Assembly: GCA_910575265.1 (NCBI GenBank)
Contig: CAJTEA010000007.1
Location: 114,333-178,332 of the forward strand
Direction of reading: 5' to 3'
Length of the DNA: 64,000 nucleotides
Source of the DNA: Oscillospiraceae bacterium
Lineage (GTDB): Bacteria; Bacillota; Clostridia; Oscillospirales; Oscillospiraceae
Of this stretch, positions 16,616-27,471 are shown one piece after another (the first letter of the stretch is position 1; the number at the start of each line of letters is the position of its first letter). The notes under the pieces are model-generated. The model saw only the letters and a list, made by a program, of their open reading frames with translations, ran no database searches and was not told the DNA's origin. Position numbers and translations under genes: made by a program.

Positions 16616-18724
16616 TTATTCCTGTTTTTCCTCGGAAACCGGTTCTTCCTCAGAGGTCTCCGGCTTTGGCGGTTCCTCAACCTCCTGAGCGGGAGCCTTA
16701 ATTTCCTCGCTGATGATATGGATGGTCTTGGCGGGGGGCTCGACGTCCCCGGGCAGAGGCTTCGTCCCCTTGGTGGAGGCGTAGGCATCCTCCACCAGGG
16801 CGGGGTCCCGGCCCTCGATGATGGCTACCATCTCGCCGCCAGTGATCGTCTCCCTCTCCAGCAGATAAGCCACCACCTTGTCCATGTCCTCCCGGTTGGC
16901 CCGGATGACCTCCACGGCGTCCTTGTAGCATACGTCCAGAATGGCCTTCACCGCCTTATCCATCACCGCCGCGGTATCCTGGGCACAGTCCAGACCGTAA
17001 CCGCCCTCCAGATACTGGTTGCGGACCGAGCCCAGAGCCATCATGCCAAACTCCTCGCTCATGCCGTACATAGCCACCATGTTCCGGGCGATATTGGTGG
17101 CCTCCTGGATATCCTGGGACGCGCCGTTGGTCATGGTGTCCATCACCACCTCCTCGGCGGCCCGGCCGCCCATGGAAACGGCGATTTTCGCCATCAGCTC
17201 CTCCCGGGTACGCAGGTTGGTCTTGTCCTCCTCGGGCATGAGGAGGGTGTAGCCCAGGGAACCCTCGGTGTGGGGAACAATGGTGATCTTCTGCACCGGC
17301 TCGGCATTTTTCTGCTTGTAGGCCACCATGGCGTGGCCCACCTCGTGGTAGGCTACCAGCCTGCGCTCGAACTCGGTGAGGACGGAGTTCTTCTTCTCGC
17401 TTCCGGCGATGACAAACTCGAAGGAGGCCAGCAGGTCCTCCTGGTTCACCGCCCGCCGTCCCTGACGGACCGCCCGGAGAGCGGCCTCGTTTACCAGGTT
17501 GGCCAGATCGGCGCCCACGGTCCCGGCGGTGGCCAGAGCAATCTTTTTCAAATCCACATCCTCGGCCAGCTTGATTTTCCGGGTATGGACCTGGAGGGTA
17601 GACAGACGTCCCGCCAGGTTGGGCCGGTCAATGGTGATCCGGCGATCGAACCGTCCAGGGCGGAGCAGGGCCTTGTCCAGCACCTCGGGCCGGTTGGTGG
17701 CCCCCAGGACGATGACGCCCTTGCCCGGGTCGAAGCCATCCAGCTCGGCCAGCAGCTGGTTCAGGGTCTGCTCCCGCTCGTCGTTGCCGCCCATGCGGTT
17801 GTCCCGGGACTTGCCGATGGTGTCGATCTCGTCGATGAAAATGATGCAGGGGGCCATCTTGCTGGCCTCCTTAAACAGATCCCGGACCCGGGACGCGCCC
17901 ACACCCACGAACATCTCCACAAAGTCGGAGCCGCTGATGGAGAAGAAGGGCACCCCCGCCTCGCCGGCCACCGCCTTGGCTAAGAGGGTCTTGCCGGTGC
18001 CCGGAGGGCCCACCAGCAGCGCGCCCTTGGGCAGCTTGGCGCCGATCTCGGTGTACTTCTGGGGATTGTGGAGGATATCGATGATCTCCTCCAGAGACTC
18101 CTTGGCCTCGTCCTGACCGGCTACATCCTTAAAGGTGACGCCGGTCTTCTTCTCCACATACACCTTGGCGTTGGCCTTGCCCACGCCGCCGATGCCGCCC
18201 ATGCCTCCCTTTCCCCCGATGCCCCGCATCAGGAAGACCATGGCTCCCACCATTATCACGATCGGCAGCACCGTGGTGAGCAGCAGGTACAAAATCTGGG
18301 TGGAGTTGTCCACTGGGGGCGTACCGTGGCCCACGCCGTGCTCATTCAGCAGGCTCTCCAGCTCCAGATCGGAGATGGGGGGCGGGGTGGTGACATATTC
18401 GGTATCCCGGTCGTTCTGGATGGGCATCCAGGCGAACATGTTGTTGCCCGCCTGCTGGTGGTCGTCCTCTGGGATGTAAGCCAGAGCTTCCTCCTCCTTA
18501 CCCTCCTTGAGGGTGATGGTGAACAGGCTGTTTTCCAGCTTGACATACTCCACCAGGTCCGCCGCCACCCATTGGCGGAAGGTGGAGTAATCCACCTGAA
18601 CCTGATTGGAGCTGTTGTAGGAACTGGTACAGCTGCGGAACAGCAGCGTGAGAAACAGCGCCCACAGAATCAGTGAAATCAGGCCAAAGGTGTTCTTTTT
18701 GTTGTTTCCTTTATCTGGCTTCAA
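16616..18724 (-). CDS. ftsH: ATP-dependent membrane zinc metalloprotease FtsH
   Basis: Hexameric membrane protease that degrades misfolded membrane and regulatory proteins. About 702 residues: a first membrane helix (about residues 11-28), an extracytoplasmic domain, a second helix (LLLTTVLPIVIMVGAMVFLM), a Gly-rich linker, the AAA domain with Walker A GPPGTGKT, Walker B IIFIDEIDTIG and the SRH, then the protease domain with HEVGH. An acidic Glu/Pro-rich tail ends the protein. The frame is open far upstream. An ATG at 18739 itself contains GGAGG, so I place the start at the TTG at 18724, which has GGAGGT 8 bases upstream. Divergent from rlmB. Confidence 0.93.
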   Translation of the reverse strand: MKPDKGNNKKNTFGLISLILWALFLTLLFRSCTSSYNSSNQVQVDYSTFRQWVAADLVEYVKLENSLFTITLKEGKEEEALAYIPEDDHQQAGNNMFAWMPIQNDRDTEYVTTPPPISDLELESLLNEHGVGHGTPPVDNSTQILYLLLTTVLPIVIMVGAMVFLMRGIGGKGGMGGIGGVGKANAKVYVEKKTGVTFKDVAGQDEAKESLEEIIDILHNPQKYTEIGAKLPKGALLVGPPGTGKTLLAKAVAGEAGVPFFSISGSDFVEMFVGVGASRVRDLFKEASKMAPCIIFIDEIDTIGKSRDNRMGGNDEREQTLNQLLAELDGFDPGKGVIVLGATNRPEVLDKALLRPGRFDRRITIDRPNLAGRLSTLQVHTRKIKLAEDVDLKKIALATAGTVGADLANLVNEAALRAVRQGRRAVNQEDLLASFEFVIAGSEKKNSVLTEFERRLVAYHEVGHAMVAYKQKNAEPVQKITIVPHTEGSLGYTLLMPEEDKTNLRTREELMAKIAVSMGGRAAEEVVMDTMTNGASQDIQEATNIARNMVAMYGMSEEFGMMALGSVRNQYLEGGYGLDCAQDTAAVMDKAVKAILDVCYKDAVEVIRANREDMDKVVAYLLERETITGGEMVAIIEGRDPALVEDAYASTKGTKPLPGDVEPPAKTIHIISEEIKAPAQEVEEPPKPETSEEEPVSEEKQE

Positions 18725-18761
18725 GGAGCCTACCTCCATTTTTCTAAATTGGTCAAAGGGT

Positions 18762-18790
18762 ATCATACCACAGTCTTGGAATAAAAACAA
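18762..18790 (-). promoter_or_regulatory. Promoter of ftsH
   Basis: On the minus strand: TTGTTT (18790-18785), 17-base spacer, TATGAT (18767-18762), about 40 bases upstream of the proposed TTG start. Confidence 0.55.
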
Positions 18791-18931
18791 GAAAATACCG
18801 TGTAAACTTCCGGTAAACTTTCTGTGACCCGTTTTTTGCCGGAGTATGTCAAATTTCCACTTCCCACCAGTATGAAAATGTGGTAGAATGTATTTTGTAT
18901 GTGATTTTGACATCGGGAGGAATGGATACCT

Positions 18932-19720
18932 ATGAACAAACGCCCCCCTCTTCGCCGCTCCGCCCCTGTGGAGCAGGAGAACGACGGTATCATCGAGGGC
19001 CGCAACGCCGTCATCGAGGCCCTGCGGGCCGGGGTGACCATTGATAAAATTTTCATCGCCAAGGGAGAGACCGACGTCGCTCTGGGGCACATCGCCTCCG
19101 CCGCCCGGGAAAAGGGCATTGTGGTGGTGGACGCCGACCGGCGCAAGCTGGACAATATGAGCCGCACCCACTCCCACCAGGGGGTGATCGCCCAGGCCGC
19201 CGTCCGGGAGTACGCCAGCGTGGACGACATTTTAAAGGCCGCCCGGGAAAAAGGAGAGCCTCCCCTGATCGTGGTGTGCGACGAGCTCAGCGACCCACAC
19301 AATCTGGGGGCTGTAATCCGCACCGCCGACGCCGCCGGGGCCCACGGGGTGATTATCCCCAAGCGCCGCTCCGCCGGTCTGACCGCCGTTGTGGGCAAGA
19401 CCTCCGCCGGGGCGGTGGCCCATGTGCCGGTGGCCCGGGTGCCCAACCTGCCCGCTCTGCTCAAGGAGCTGAAGGAGGAGGGGGTATGGGTTTTTGGCGC
19501 CGCCATGGACGGTTCCACCCCCCTGTACAAGGCCGACCTAAAGGGTCCCGCCGCTATCGTAATCGGCAGCGAGGGGACTGGAATGGGCCGTCTGGTCGCG
19601 GAGAACTGCGATTTCACCGTTTCCATCCCCATGTTCGGAAAAATCAACTCCCTGAACGCCTCCGCGGCGGCGGCTGTGCTGCTGTATGAGGCGGTGCGCC
19701 AGCGGATTGGCGGATTTTAA
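18932..19720 (+). CDS. rlmB: 23S rRNA (guanosine-2'-O-)-methyltransferase, TrmH/RlmB family
   Basis: SPOUT-class methyltransferase, 262 residues. An N-terminal L30e-like substrate domain (IIEGRNAVIEAL to YASVDDIL) is followed by the knot domain with the three SPOUT motifs: DELSDPHNLGAVIRTADAAG, AIVIGSEGTGM and IPMFGKINSLNASAAAAVLLYE. The family methylates G2251 of 23S rRNA in E. coli; related members modify other sites, so the exact position is inferred. GGGAGG lies upstream of the ATG. It is followed after 21 bases by the P-type ATPase-like gene. Confidence 0.88.
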   Translation: MNKRPPLRRSAPVEQENDGIIEGRNAVIEALRAGVTIDKIFIAKGETDVALGHIASAAREKGIVVVDADRRKLDNMSRTHSHQGVIAQAAVREYASVDDILKAAREKGEPPLIVVCDELSDPHNLGAVIRTADAAGAHGVIIPKRRSAGLTAVVGKTSAGAVAHVPVARVPNLPALLKELKEEGVWVFGAAMDGSTPLYKADLKGPAAIVIGSEGTGMGRLVAENCDFTVSIPMFGKINSLNASAAAAVLLYEAVRQRIGGF

Positions 19721-19741
19721 ACAAAACCAAGGAGCCCTCCC

Positions 19742-22030
19742 ATGAGCGACCGAAACGACAAACTGAATAAAACCGGCGACCTGATTGACATCAAGTCGCT
19801 GATCGGGGACGCCGACGGCGGGGACTTTACCCTGGACGATATCATGGCCGAGTTCGGCCATAAATCCCCTGGGGCGGTAAAATCCAAGCCGGCTGACGAA
19901 GGAGAAGATCCGGAGGCCCGGTTCAACACCATCGAGTGGAAAAAACTTCCCCGGAAAAAAAACGTCCGCCGTCCGCCGGGCGCGCCCCCTCCCGAGGGCA
20001 GGATGGTGGCCTTCCCCGGCGCGCGGCCCGCTCCGCCTGCCCCCCCCGAGGCTCCGCCCCCGCCCGAGGTTCCGGAGGAGGCCCCCGCCCCGCCGGAGCC
20101 GAGGCGTCCCGCGCCCAGCCGCCTGTCCTCCAGGGCTCCGGAGCCGATGGGCGGAGGCGAGGTGATCCCCTTCCCCCAGGAGGAGGGCAAGCTGTCCGCC
20201 TTTATCCGGGATCTGGGTCGAAAAGCGGATGACTATGCCGACCGCATGTTTGAGGAGGACGAGGCCATCGACAAGGAGGAGGTCCGCCGTCTGGAGCGCC
20301 TCATCCCTGGCACTGACCAGGAGGAGATTGACGACACGCCTCCCTCCCGCCAGTGGCGCCGCCCCAAGCGGCAGGAGCGCCCCGCCCCCGACATCCCCCC
20401 CGGCAAGCTGGCCCGGCGGTACAACAAGGGCCTGAAGTGGATGCGGACCAGGACCATTCTGGTTTTCATGCTGGCCGCGGCCGCGTTGCTCCAGGTTCTG
20501 GTTCCGCTGGCGGGAATCGTCTGGCCGGCCCCGCTGGACCAGCCTGGTATTCAGTCCTGGCTGGCTGTGGGGCTGCTGGGCGCGGGTATGCTGCTGGGGG
20601 CCGATGTGCTGCTCACCGGCTTCGCTCGGGCCTGCTGGCTGAAATTCGGGATGGATACCCTCGCCGCATTGGCCTGCGCCTTCACTCTGGCCGATGGCAT
20701 TGACATGGCTATGGCCGAAACCCTGTCTAGTCGTCTGCCCTACACACTGGTCTGCCTGACGAACCTGTTCTTCCTGCTCCACGGCAGCTATCACAAGCGC
20801 TGCGCCCAGCGGCTGTCCTGCCGCACCGCCGCCACCGCCTCCTCCCCCTACCGGGTCACCCTGGAGCCGGAGCTGTGGAACGAGCAGGACACCTACGCCA
20901 AATGGTCGGGCACACCGGAGAACTTCGGCAGTCAGATTCAAAGCGACGACGGGGCCCAGCGCATCTTCCGGCGGGTCTGTCCCCTGTTTTTCCTGGGAAA
21001 TATCGCGTTTGCCGCCATGGTCTCGGTGGGCAGCGACCACCCCGAGCGGCTGATCTGGGCGCTGTCCGCCCTGTTCACCGCCACCGCCGCCTTTGGCGGC
21101 GCGTTGGTCTATGGCCGGCCCTTCCATAAGCTGGCCCGCCGCCTGTCCGCCAGCGGAGCCGCCCTGGCCGGCTGGCCGGGAATGGCTACCTCCCGGAAGG
21201 GAAACTGCGTTCTGATTACAGACGGCGACCTGTTCCCAACCGGCTACGTGGAGCTCAACGGCTTTAAGGTGATGGCCGACTACTCCGCGGAGAAGGTGGT
21301 GGCCTATACCGCCACCCTGATCCGGGATTCGGGCAGCGGCCTGGCCAAGCTGTTCCACGACCAGCTGCGGTCCATGGGCGGACTGCTCCGCCGGGCCGAC
21401 AGCCTCCAGTGCCACGAGGGGGGCGGGCTGTCCGCCAACATCCGGGGGGATCAGGTACTGGTGGGCTCCGCCGCCTTTATGAAGCTGATGGAGGTCCGCC
21501 TGCCCCAGGGGCTCAACGTGAAAAGCGCTGTTTTCTGCGCCATCGACGGCAAGCTGGCCGGTATCTTTGCCCTGAGCTACACCCTGCCTGAGACGGTTTT
21601 CCCCGCTCTGGAGGGGCTGATGCTGGAAAAGGTGGAGCCAGTGCTGGCCACCCGGGATTTCAACCTGATTCCCGCCATGCTCCAGCAGCGGTTCCGGCTG
21701 GCCGCGGACAAAATGGCGTTCCCCACAGTGGAGCGCCGCCGGGAACTGTCCGATCCGGAGCAGGAGCATTTGGGCGTCCTTACCGCCTTGCTGTGCCGGG
21801 AGGGCCCCCTGCCCTTCGCCGAGGCGATCATCTCCGCCAAGCGCATGCGCTGGGCCACCCGGCTGGGAGCCGTCCTGTGCTGCGCCGGCTCTCTGCTGGG
21901 TATGCTTCTAGCCGCTTACCTCACCTCGGTGGGGGCATACACCTCCCTGTCCCCCATCAACCTCCTGATTTACATGCTGACCTGGCTGGCCCCTGTCTGG
22001 TTCCTGTCCGGGTGGGTACACCGATTTTAA
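19742..22030 (+). CDS. Membrane protein resembling a catalytically dead P-type (P1B) ATPase
   Basis: 762 residues. Residues 1-230 are hydrophilic, with a long Pro/Ala/Glu tract (about 78-130). Then come about four helices (about 240-365), a short loop, two more helices (about 420-465), a soluble region, and two final helices (about 700-760). The soluble part follows heavy-metal ATPases: a KLARRLSASGAALAG to VLITDGDLFPTGYVELNG stretch stands where TM4, the Gly-x-Leu-x-Lys segment and DKTGTLTxG are expected; GGGLSANIRGDQVLVGSAAFM resembles the nucleotide domain; and FCAIDGKLAGIFALSYTLPE resembles the P-domain. The DKTGT aspartate motif is replaced by DGDLFPT (about residue 494), and CPC, TGE and GDGxND are all missing. 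So I infer a pseudoenzyme. It follows rlmB closely and ends at a strong hairpin. Confidence 0.6.
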   Translation: MSDRNDKLNKTGDLIDIKSLIGDADGGDFTLDDIMAEFGHKSPGAVKSKPADEGEDPEARFNTIEWKKLPRKKNVRRPPGAPPPEGRMVAFPGARPAPPAPPEAPPPPEVPEEAPAPPEPRRPAPSRLSSRAPEPMGGGEVIPFPQEEGKLSAFIRDLGRKADDYADRMFEEDEAIDKEEVRRLERLIPGTDQEEIDDTPPSRQWRRPKRQERPAPDIPPGKLARRYNKGLKWMRTRTILVFMLAAAALLQVLVPLAGIVWPAPLDQPGIQSWLAVGLLGAGMLLGADVLLTGFARACWLKFGMDTLAALACAFTLADGIDMAMAETLSSRLPYTLVCLTNLFFLLHGSYHKRCAQRLSCRTAATASSPYRVTLEPELWNEQDTYAKWSGTPENFGSQIQSDDGAQRIFRRVCPLFFLGNIAFAAMVSVGSDHPERLIWALSALFTATAAFGGALVYGRPFHKLARRLSASGAALAGWPGMATSRKGNCVLITDGDLFPTGYVELNGFKVMADYSAEKVVAYTATLIRDSGSGLAKLFHDQLRSMGGLLRRADSLQCHEGGGLSANIRGDQVLVGSAAFMKLMEVRLPQGLNVKSAVFCAIDGKLAGIFALSYTLPETVFPALEGLMLEKVEPVLATRDFNLIPAMLQQRFRLAADKMAFPTVERRRELSDPEQEHLGVLTALLCREGPLPFAEAIISAKRMRWATRLGAVLCCAGSLLGMLLAAYLTSVGAYTSLSPINLLIYMLTWLAPVWFLSGWVHRF

Positions 22031-22036
22031 ACGCGG

Positions 22037-22070
22037 AATGCCCCGCCGGACTTCCATCCGGCGGGGCATT
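22037..22070 (+). terminator. Strong hairpin between convergent genes
   Basis: A perfect 14-bp stem (22037-22050 with 22057-22070) with a 6-base loop. The T-run after it is poor (GTTCG). It separates the P-type ATPase-like gene from the convergent exported protein gene. Confidence 0.6.
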
Positions 22071-22082
22071 GTTCGAATTTGC

Positions 22083-23429
22083 TTAACCCATGGGTATGAC
22101 AGCCGCTCCGGCGGGAGGAGCGGTGACCGGAACCTTTCGGGTGGGTACGCCGGCAAAGTCCAGGCTGAGCTCCATATCCATGTCATCGCTGGTCAGCTCC
22201 AGCTCAAAGGCCACCGTCACCTGATCGGGGGCGGCGTGCTCGGTCATGGTCATGATCACTCTGTCCCCGCCTTCGTTGACGTCGCAGTCCATCTTGATGT
22301 CAGCCGCCACGATGTCGTCGCCCCGCTTGGTCAAGGTAACGGTCAGGTCCACCATATCCTCTAGGGTCATCTCGGCCACATAGGTGTTCCCCTTCTGAGT
22401 AAAGGCCTGATCACTGAGCATATCCACATATAGGGACGCCATCAGGGCGAGGGCCTCATAGTCGGTCTGGCTGTCGTTCACGGGGACGCTCTTGAGCACC
22501 GTCGTCAGTATCTCTCGGATGCCAGCGCCCTCCAGACGGGTCAGCTGGGTCATATCCAGGCCGCTGAGCAGCTGGGCCTGATAGGCCTCCAGGTCCAGAG
22601 CGTACCATGTATTTTCACCGCCCCCGGAGAGAACGGCGGGCAGGGTCAGGTAGATGGCGGGTTTCTCCATATCCACGCGGACCTCACCCTCCAGGTCGGA
22701 CAGGGCGGCGATGATCCCCTGGACGATAGGGTCACTGGCGTCCTCACCCAGCAGCGAGGACAGGTCGGACAGGGACAGCTTCCAATCCATTTGCAGACCC
22801 TTCGCGCTGGTCACGCCGTCCAGACTGCCCTTGGCATTGACCGACTTTATTTCGCCGCTCTTGTCTGTCACATCCAGAGCCAGCGCGCCGGTCAGGGCCA
22901 TGTTGCCGCTCTCCCGCTTCTCACAATAGGCGGCGAAGTTGTCCATCAGGTCGAAGGTGGCGTCCCCAAACAGGGCGTCCACGTCCACAATGACCACCGT
23001 CTTGGCGTCCGCGTCCCAGCCCACGGAGCAGCCGAAGGCCTCGGCCACAAAGCGGACCGGCACATAGGTGCGGTCATTCTTCACGTAGGGGACCACATCC
23101 ATGGTCATGGCGCGGGTCTGGCCGTTTTCGGTGACGGCGGCCGTGTTCTGACCCAGAACCATGGACAGCTCCACGCCGCCGCGGTGGATTTCCACCGCTC
23201 CGTCCGCATAGTTCACCTGGGCGTCCATGGCCTCCAGCACCGCCCGGAGGGGTACGAAGGTCCGCTCACCTGAGAACTCGGGGACCGCGTCGGTAAAAGC
23301 GACCGGCTTTCCGTTGAACTGGACGGAAATGCTATCCCCCGGTCCGGCCGCCAGGGCGGTCCCGGTCAGCGTCAGGGTCAGGACCAGCAGAGTGACCAGC
23401 GCCCCGCCAAATCGCTTCAAAACTTTCAT
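22083..23429 (-). CDS. Exported protein with copper amine oxidase N-terminal-like domain
   Basis: 448 residues. A signal peptide ends near residue 28 (LTLTLTGTALAAG). Two short beta repeats follow of the kind annotated as copper amine oxidase N-domain in Clostridia: FNGKPVAFTDAVPEFSG with TFVPLRAVLEAM, and VVPYVKNDRTYVPVRFVAEAFGC with TVVIVDVD. This domain is a wall- or surface-associated module; no oxidase is implied. The remainder (about residues 150-440) is a beta-rich region of unknown function, resembling outer-face proteins with repeated acidic strands. The start at 23429 has GAAGGAGG upstream; the open frame extends further but crosses the promoter. Confidence 0.75.
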   Translation of the reverse strand: MKVLKRFGGALVTLLVLTLTLTGTALAAGPGDSISVQFNGKPVAFTDAVPEFSGERTFVPLRAVLEAMDAQVNYADGAVEIHRGGVELSMVLGQNTAAVTENGQTRAMTMDVVPYVKNDRTYVPVRFVAEAFGCSVGWDADAKTVVIVDVDALFGDATFDLMDNFAAYCEKRESGNMALTGALALDVTDKSGEIKSVNAKGSLDGVTSAKGLQMDWKLSLSDLSSLLGEDASDPIVQGIIAALSDLEGEVRVDMEKPAIYLTLPAVLSGGGENTWYALDLEAYQAQLLSGLDMTQLTRLEGAGIREILTTVLKSVPVNDSQTDYEALALMASLYVDMLSDQAFTQKGNTYVAEMTLEDMVDLTVTLTKRGDDIVAADIKMDCDVNEGGDRVIMTMTEHAAPDQVTVAFELELTSDDMDMELSLDFAGVPTRKVPVTAPPAGAAVIPMG

Positions 23430-23483
23430 CACACAATAACCTCCTTCAATTTTATCCGTACACCGCGTACCTGTGACACTCTT

Positions 23484-23512
23484 ATTATAACATTTCACGC
23501 TACGCTGTTCAA
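23484..23512 (-). promoter_or_regulatory. Promoter of the exported protein gene
   Basis: On the minus strand: TTGAAC (23512-23507), 17-base spacer, TATAAT (23489-23484). Confidence 0.65.
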
Positions 23513-23569
23513 CCATCTTTTTCGGTTGAATACAAGGAAAGTCCCCCCGGAATACCGGAGGGACCTGAA

Positions 23570-24715
23570 TTATTTCTTCTTTTTCTTTTTTTCAAAAAAG
23601 CCCTTCAGGCCGCTCTCCGGGACCGTCTCGCCCATGGCCGCGCCGAAGGCGTTGAGAGCCTCCTTCTGCTCGGCGTTGAGGGAAGTGGGCACCCGCACCC
23701 GGACGGTGACGTACTGGTCGCCCCGCCGTCCTCCCCGCAGCTCAGGGATGCCCTTGCCCTTGAGTCGGAAGGTGGTCCCTGTCTGGGTGCCGGCGGGGAG
23801 GTTGTACTTCACCTTGCCATCGATAGTGGGGATCTCCAGCTCCGCGCCCATCGCCGCCTGATAGAAGCTGATGGGGTGCTCATAGAGCACGGTGGACCCG
23901 TCCCGCTGGAACTGGGGGTGGGGCTTAATCTGCACCCGCACCAGCAGGTCTCCGGCGGGGCCGCCGTTGGTTCCGGCGTTGCCCTGGCCCCGCATGGAAA
24001 CGGCCTGACCGTCGTCAATGCCCGCCGGGATGGTGACGGTCACCCGCTGCTTCTTCCGCACGCTGCCCGCGCCGCCGCACTTTTTGCAGGGTGTGTGGAT
24101 AATTTTGCCTGTCCCCCGGCACTTGGCGCAGGTGGTGGTGGTGGAGAAGGCGAAGCCCCCCGCCCCCCTCTGGACGCGCACCTGACCCGCCCCCCGGCAG
24201 TCGGGGCAGGTATCGGCCGTGGTGCCCGCCGCGCAGCCGGAGCCCTTGCACTCCTCGCAGATCTCGGTACGGTTGAGCTCGATCTCTCTGGCGCAGCCAA
24301 AAGCGGCCTCCTCAAAGGAGAGGGCCAGATTGACCCGCAGGCTCTCCCCCTTCTGGGGTCCGTTGCGCCTGGAACCGCCTCCGCCGAAGCCCCCAAAGCC
24401 CCCGCCGAAGAAGGAGCCGAAGATGTCGCCCAGGTCGATGTCCCCCATATCAAAGCCCATGCCGCCGCCGCCGCCATAGCTGGGGTCCACGCCGGCGAAG
24501 CCGAACTGGTCGTACCGGGCCTTCTTCTCCGGGTCGGACAGGATGCCGTAGGCCTCGTTAATCTCCTTGAATTTGGCCTCCGCGTCCTTGTCGCCGGGGT
24601 TCACGTCCGGGTGGTACTTCTTGGCCAGCTTGCGGTAGGCCTTTTTCAGCTCCTCCTCGGTACACCCCTTGGACAGGCCAAGGACCTCGTAATAATCTCG
24701 TTTTTCTTCCGCCAT
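23570..24715 (-). CDS. dnaJ: Chaperone protein DnaJ
   Basis: Co-chaperone that stimulates DnaK ATPase and delivers clients. 381 residues: J-domain with the HPD motif in KYHPDVNPG (about 34-42), Gly/Phe-rich region (about 75-110), four zinc motifs of the CxxCxGxG type ([32 protein letters not shown]), then the client-binding C-terminal domain. The protein ends in six lysines, which is unusual but harmless-looking. It is the last gene of the hrcA-grpE-dnaK-dnaJ cluster, separated from dnaK by a repeat element. Confidence 0.95.
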   Translation of the reverse strand: MAEEKRDYYEVLGLSKGCTEEELKKAYRKLAKKYHPDVNPGDKDAEAKFKEINEAYGILSDPEKKARYDQFGFAGVDPSYGGGGGMGFDMGDIDLGDIFGSFFGGGFGGFGGGGSRRNGPQKGESLRVNLALSFEEAAFGCAREIELNRTEICEECKGSGCAAGTTADTCPDCRGAGQVRVQRGAGGFAFSTTTTCAKCRGTGKIIHTPCKKCGGAGSVRKKQRVTVTIPAGIDDGQAVSMRGQGNAGTNGGPAGDLLVRVQIKPHPQFQRDGSTVLYEHPISFYQAAMGAELEIPTIDGKVKYNLPAGTQTGTTFRLKGKGIPELRGGRRGDQYVTVRVRVPTSLNAEQKEALNAFGAAMGETVPESGLKGFFEKKKKKK

Positions 24716-24743
24716 ATGGATTCACCTATTTTCAAAAGGATGC

Positions 24744-24800
24744 GGGCGGCCAAAGGCCGCCCCTACGGGCTGATCCTGTAGGGGCGACCTGTGGTCGCCC
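24744..24800. repeat. Double-hairpin intergenic repeat between dnaK and dnaJ
   Basis: GGGCGGCC-AAA-GGCCGCCC (24744-24762) and GGGCGACC-TGT-GGTCGCCC (24782-24800) form two adjacent stems, and CCCCTAC/GTAGGGG can pair between them. It has the look of a dispersed palindromic (REP/MITE-like) element. No second copy occurs in this window, so the repeat nature is inferred from its form. Confidence 0.45.
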
Positions 24801-24827
24801 GTAATAAATACACGGACAACCTTCTTT

Positions 24828-26675
<1,848 letters not shown>

Positions 26676-26718
26676 GATGTTTTCCTCCTAAATATATAAA
26701 AGATTGGTGTTAACAGAT

Positions 26719-26823
26719 TTAATGCAGGAGCACCGCTCCCACGCCAAACAGAGCGGACAGCCAAACCAGCAGTCCGGCGCTGACCATCAGGGTGAATTGA
26801 ACATTTTCGCAACGTCTGCACAT
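26719..26823 (-). CDS. 34-residue putative membrane protein between grpE and dnaK
   Basis: Starts at ATG 26823 behind GGGAGG. The peptide opens with a CxxC-type basic segment (MCRRCENVQ) and continues with one hydrophobic helix (FTLMVSAGLLVWLSALFGVGAVLL) ending in His. It lies on the same strand inside the heat-shock operon, 33 bases after grpE and 43 bases before dnaK. Codon usage and ribosome site favour expression, but with 34 codons chance cannot be excluded. I know no named family. Confidence 0.5.
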   Translation of the reverse strand: MCRRCENVQFTLMVSAGLLVWLSALFGVGAVLLH

Positions 26824-26856
26824 GTTGTCCGACCTCCCTCTCCCAAATAGCGGATA

Positions 26857-27444
26857 CTAATTCGCGACTTGAACCATGGCGAAGCGGATCACCTTCTCAC
26901 CCAGCATAAAGCCCGCCTGGAAAACCTGAGCTACCACGTTCTCACCCAGGTTTTCGTCCTCGATGTGCATCACGGCGTTGTGCAGGTTAGGGTCGAAGGG
27001 CTGGCCCTGGGCCTCGATTTCGGTGACGCCCAGCTTGGCGAAGACCTCCTTCAGCTGGTTCATGGTCATCTCCACGCCCTTTTTGTAGGCCTCATCGGAG
27101 GTTTCCTGCTTCAGGGCCCGCTCCAGGTTGTCATAGACAGGGAGAAACGCCTGGACGGTATCCGCTTTTGCGTCAGCCCACAGGGATTCCTTTTCCTTGG
27201 CGGTACGCTTGCGGTAGTTGTCGTACTCGGCGGCCAGACGGAGAAACTGGTCCTTGGGGACCATCGGTTCCGGCGCCGGGGCCTCGGCCTCCTCGGCGGC
27301 CTCCTCCGGCGTCTCGCCGGAGGCGTCGGCCTGGGGCTCCTCCTGGACAGCCTCCGCCGCCTGACTTTCTTCCTCCAGAAGCTCTGTATCAGGGGCCTCG
27401 GCTTCCTGGACCGGAACTTCCTTCTTTTCTTTTTTCTTACTCAC
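26857..27444 (-). CDS. grpE: Nucleotide exchange factor GrpE
   Basis: Releases ADP from DnaK. 195 residues: an acidic Glu/Ala-rich N-terminal third (to about residue 58), the long coiled-coil helix (FLRLAAEYDNYRKRTAKEKES), then the beta-domain with DPNLHNAVMHIEDENLGENVVAQVFQAGFMLGEKVIRFAMVQVAN, which carries the GrpE signature. The start is GTG at 27444 with AAGGAG 8 bases upstream. Confidence 0.95.
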   Translation of the reverse strand: MSKKKEKKEVPVQEAEAPDTELLEEESQAAEAVQEEPQADASGETPEEAAEEAEAPAPEPMVPKDQFLRLAAEYDNYRKRTAKEKESLWADAKADTVQAFLPVYDNLERALKQETSDEAYKKGVEMTMNQLKEVFAKLGVTEIEAQGQPFDPNLHNAVMHIEDENLGENVVAQVFQAGFMLGEKVIRFAMVQVAN

Positions 27445-27471
27445 AATTCATACTCCTTCACGGCTCGTTAT

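Noticed and set aside
18740..19177. Upstream extension of ftsH on the minus strand
   Set aside because: The extra codons cross the ftsH promoter and the rlmB gene on the other strand; FtsH homology begins after them.
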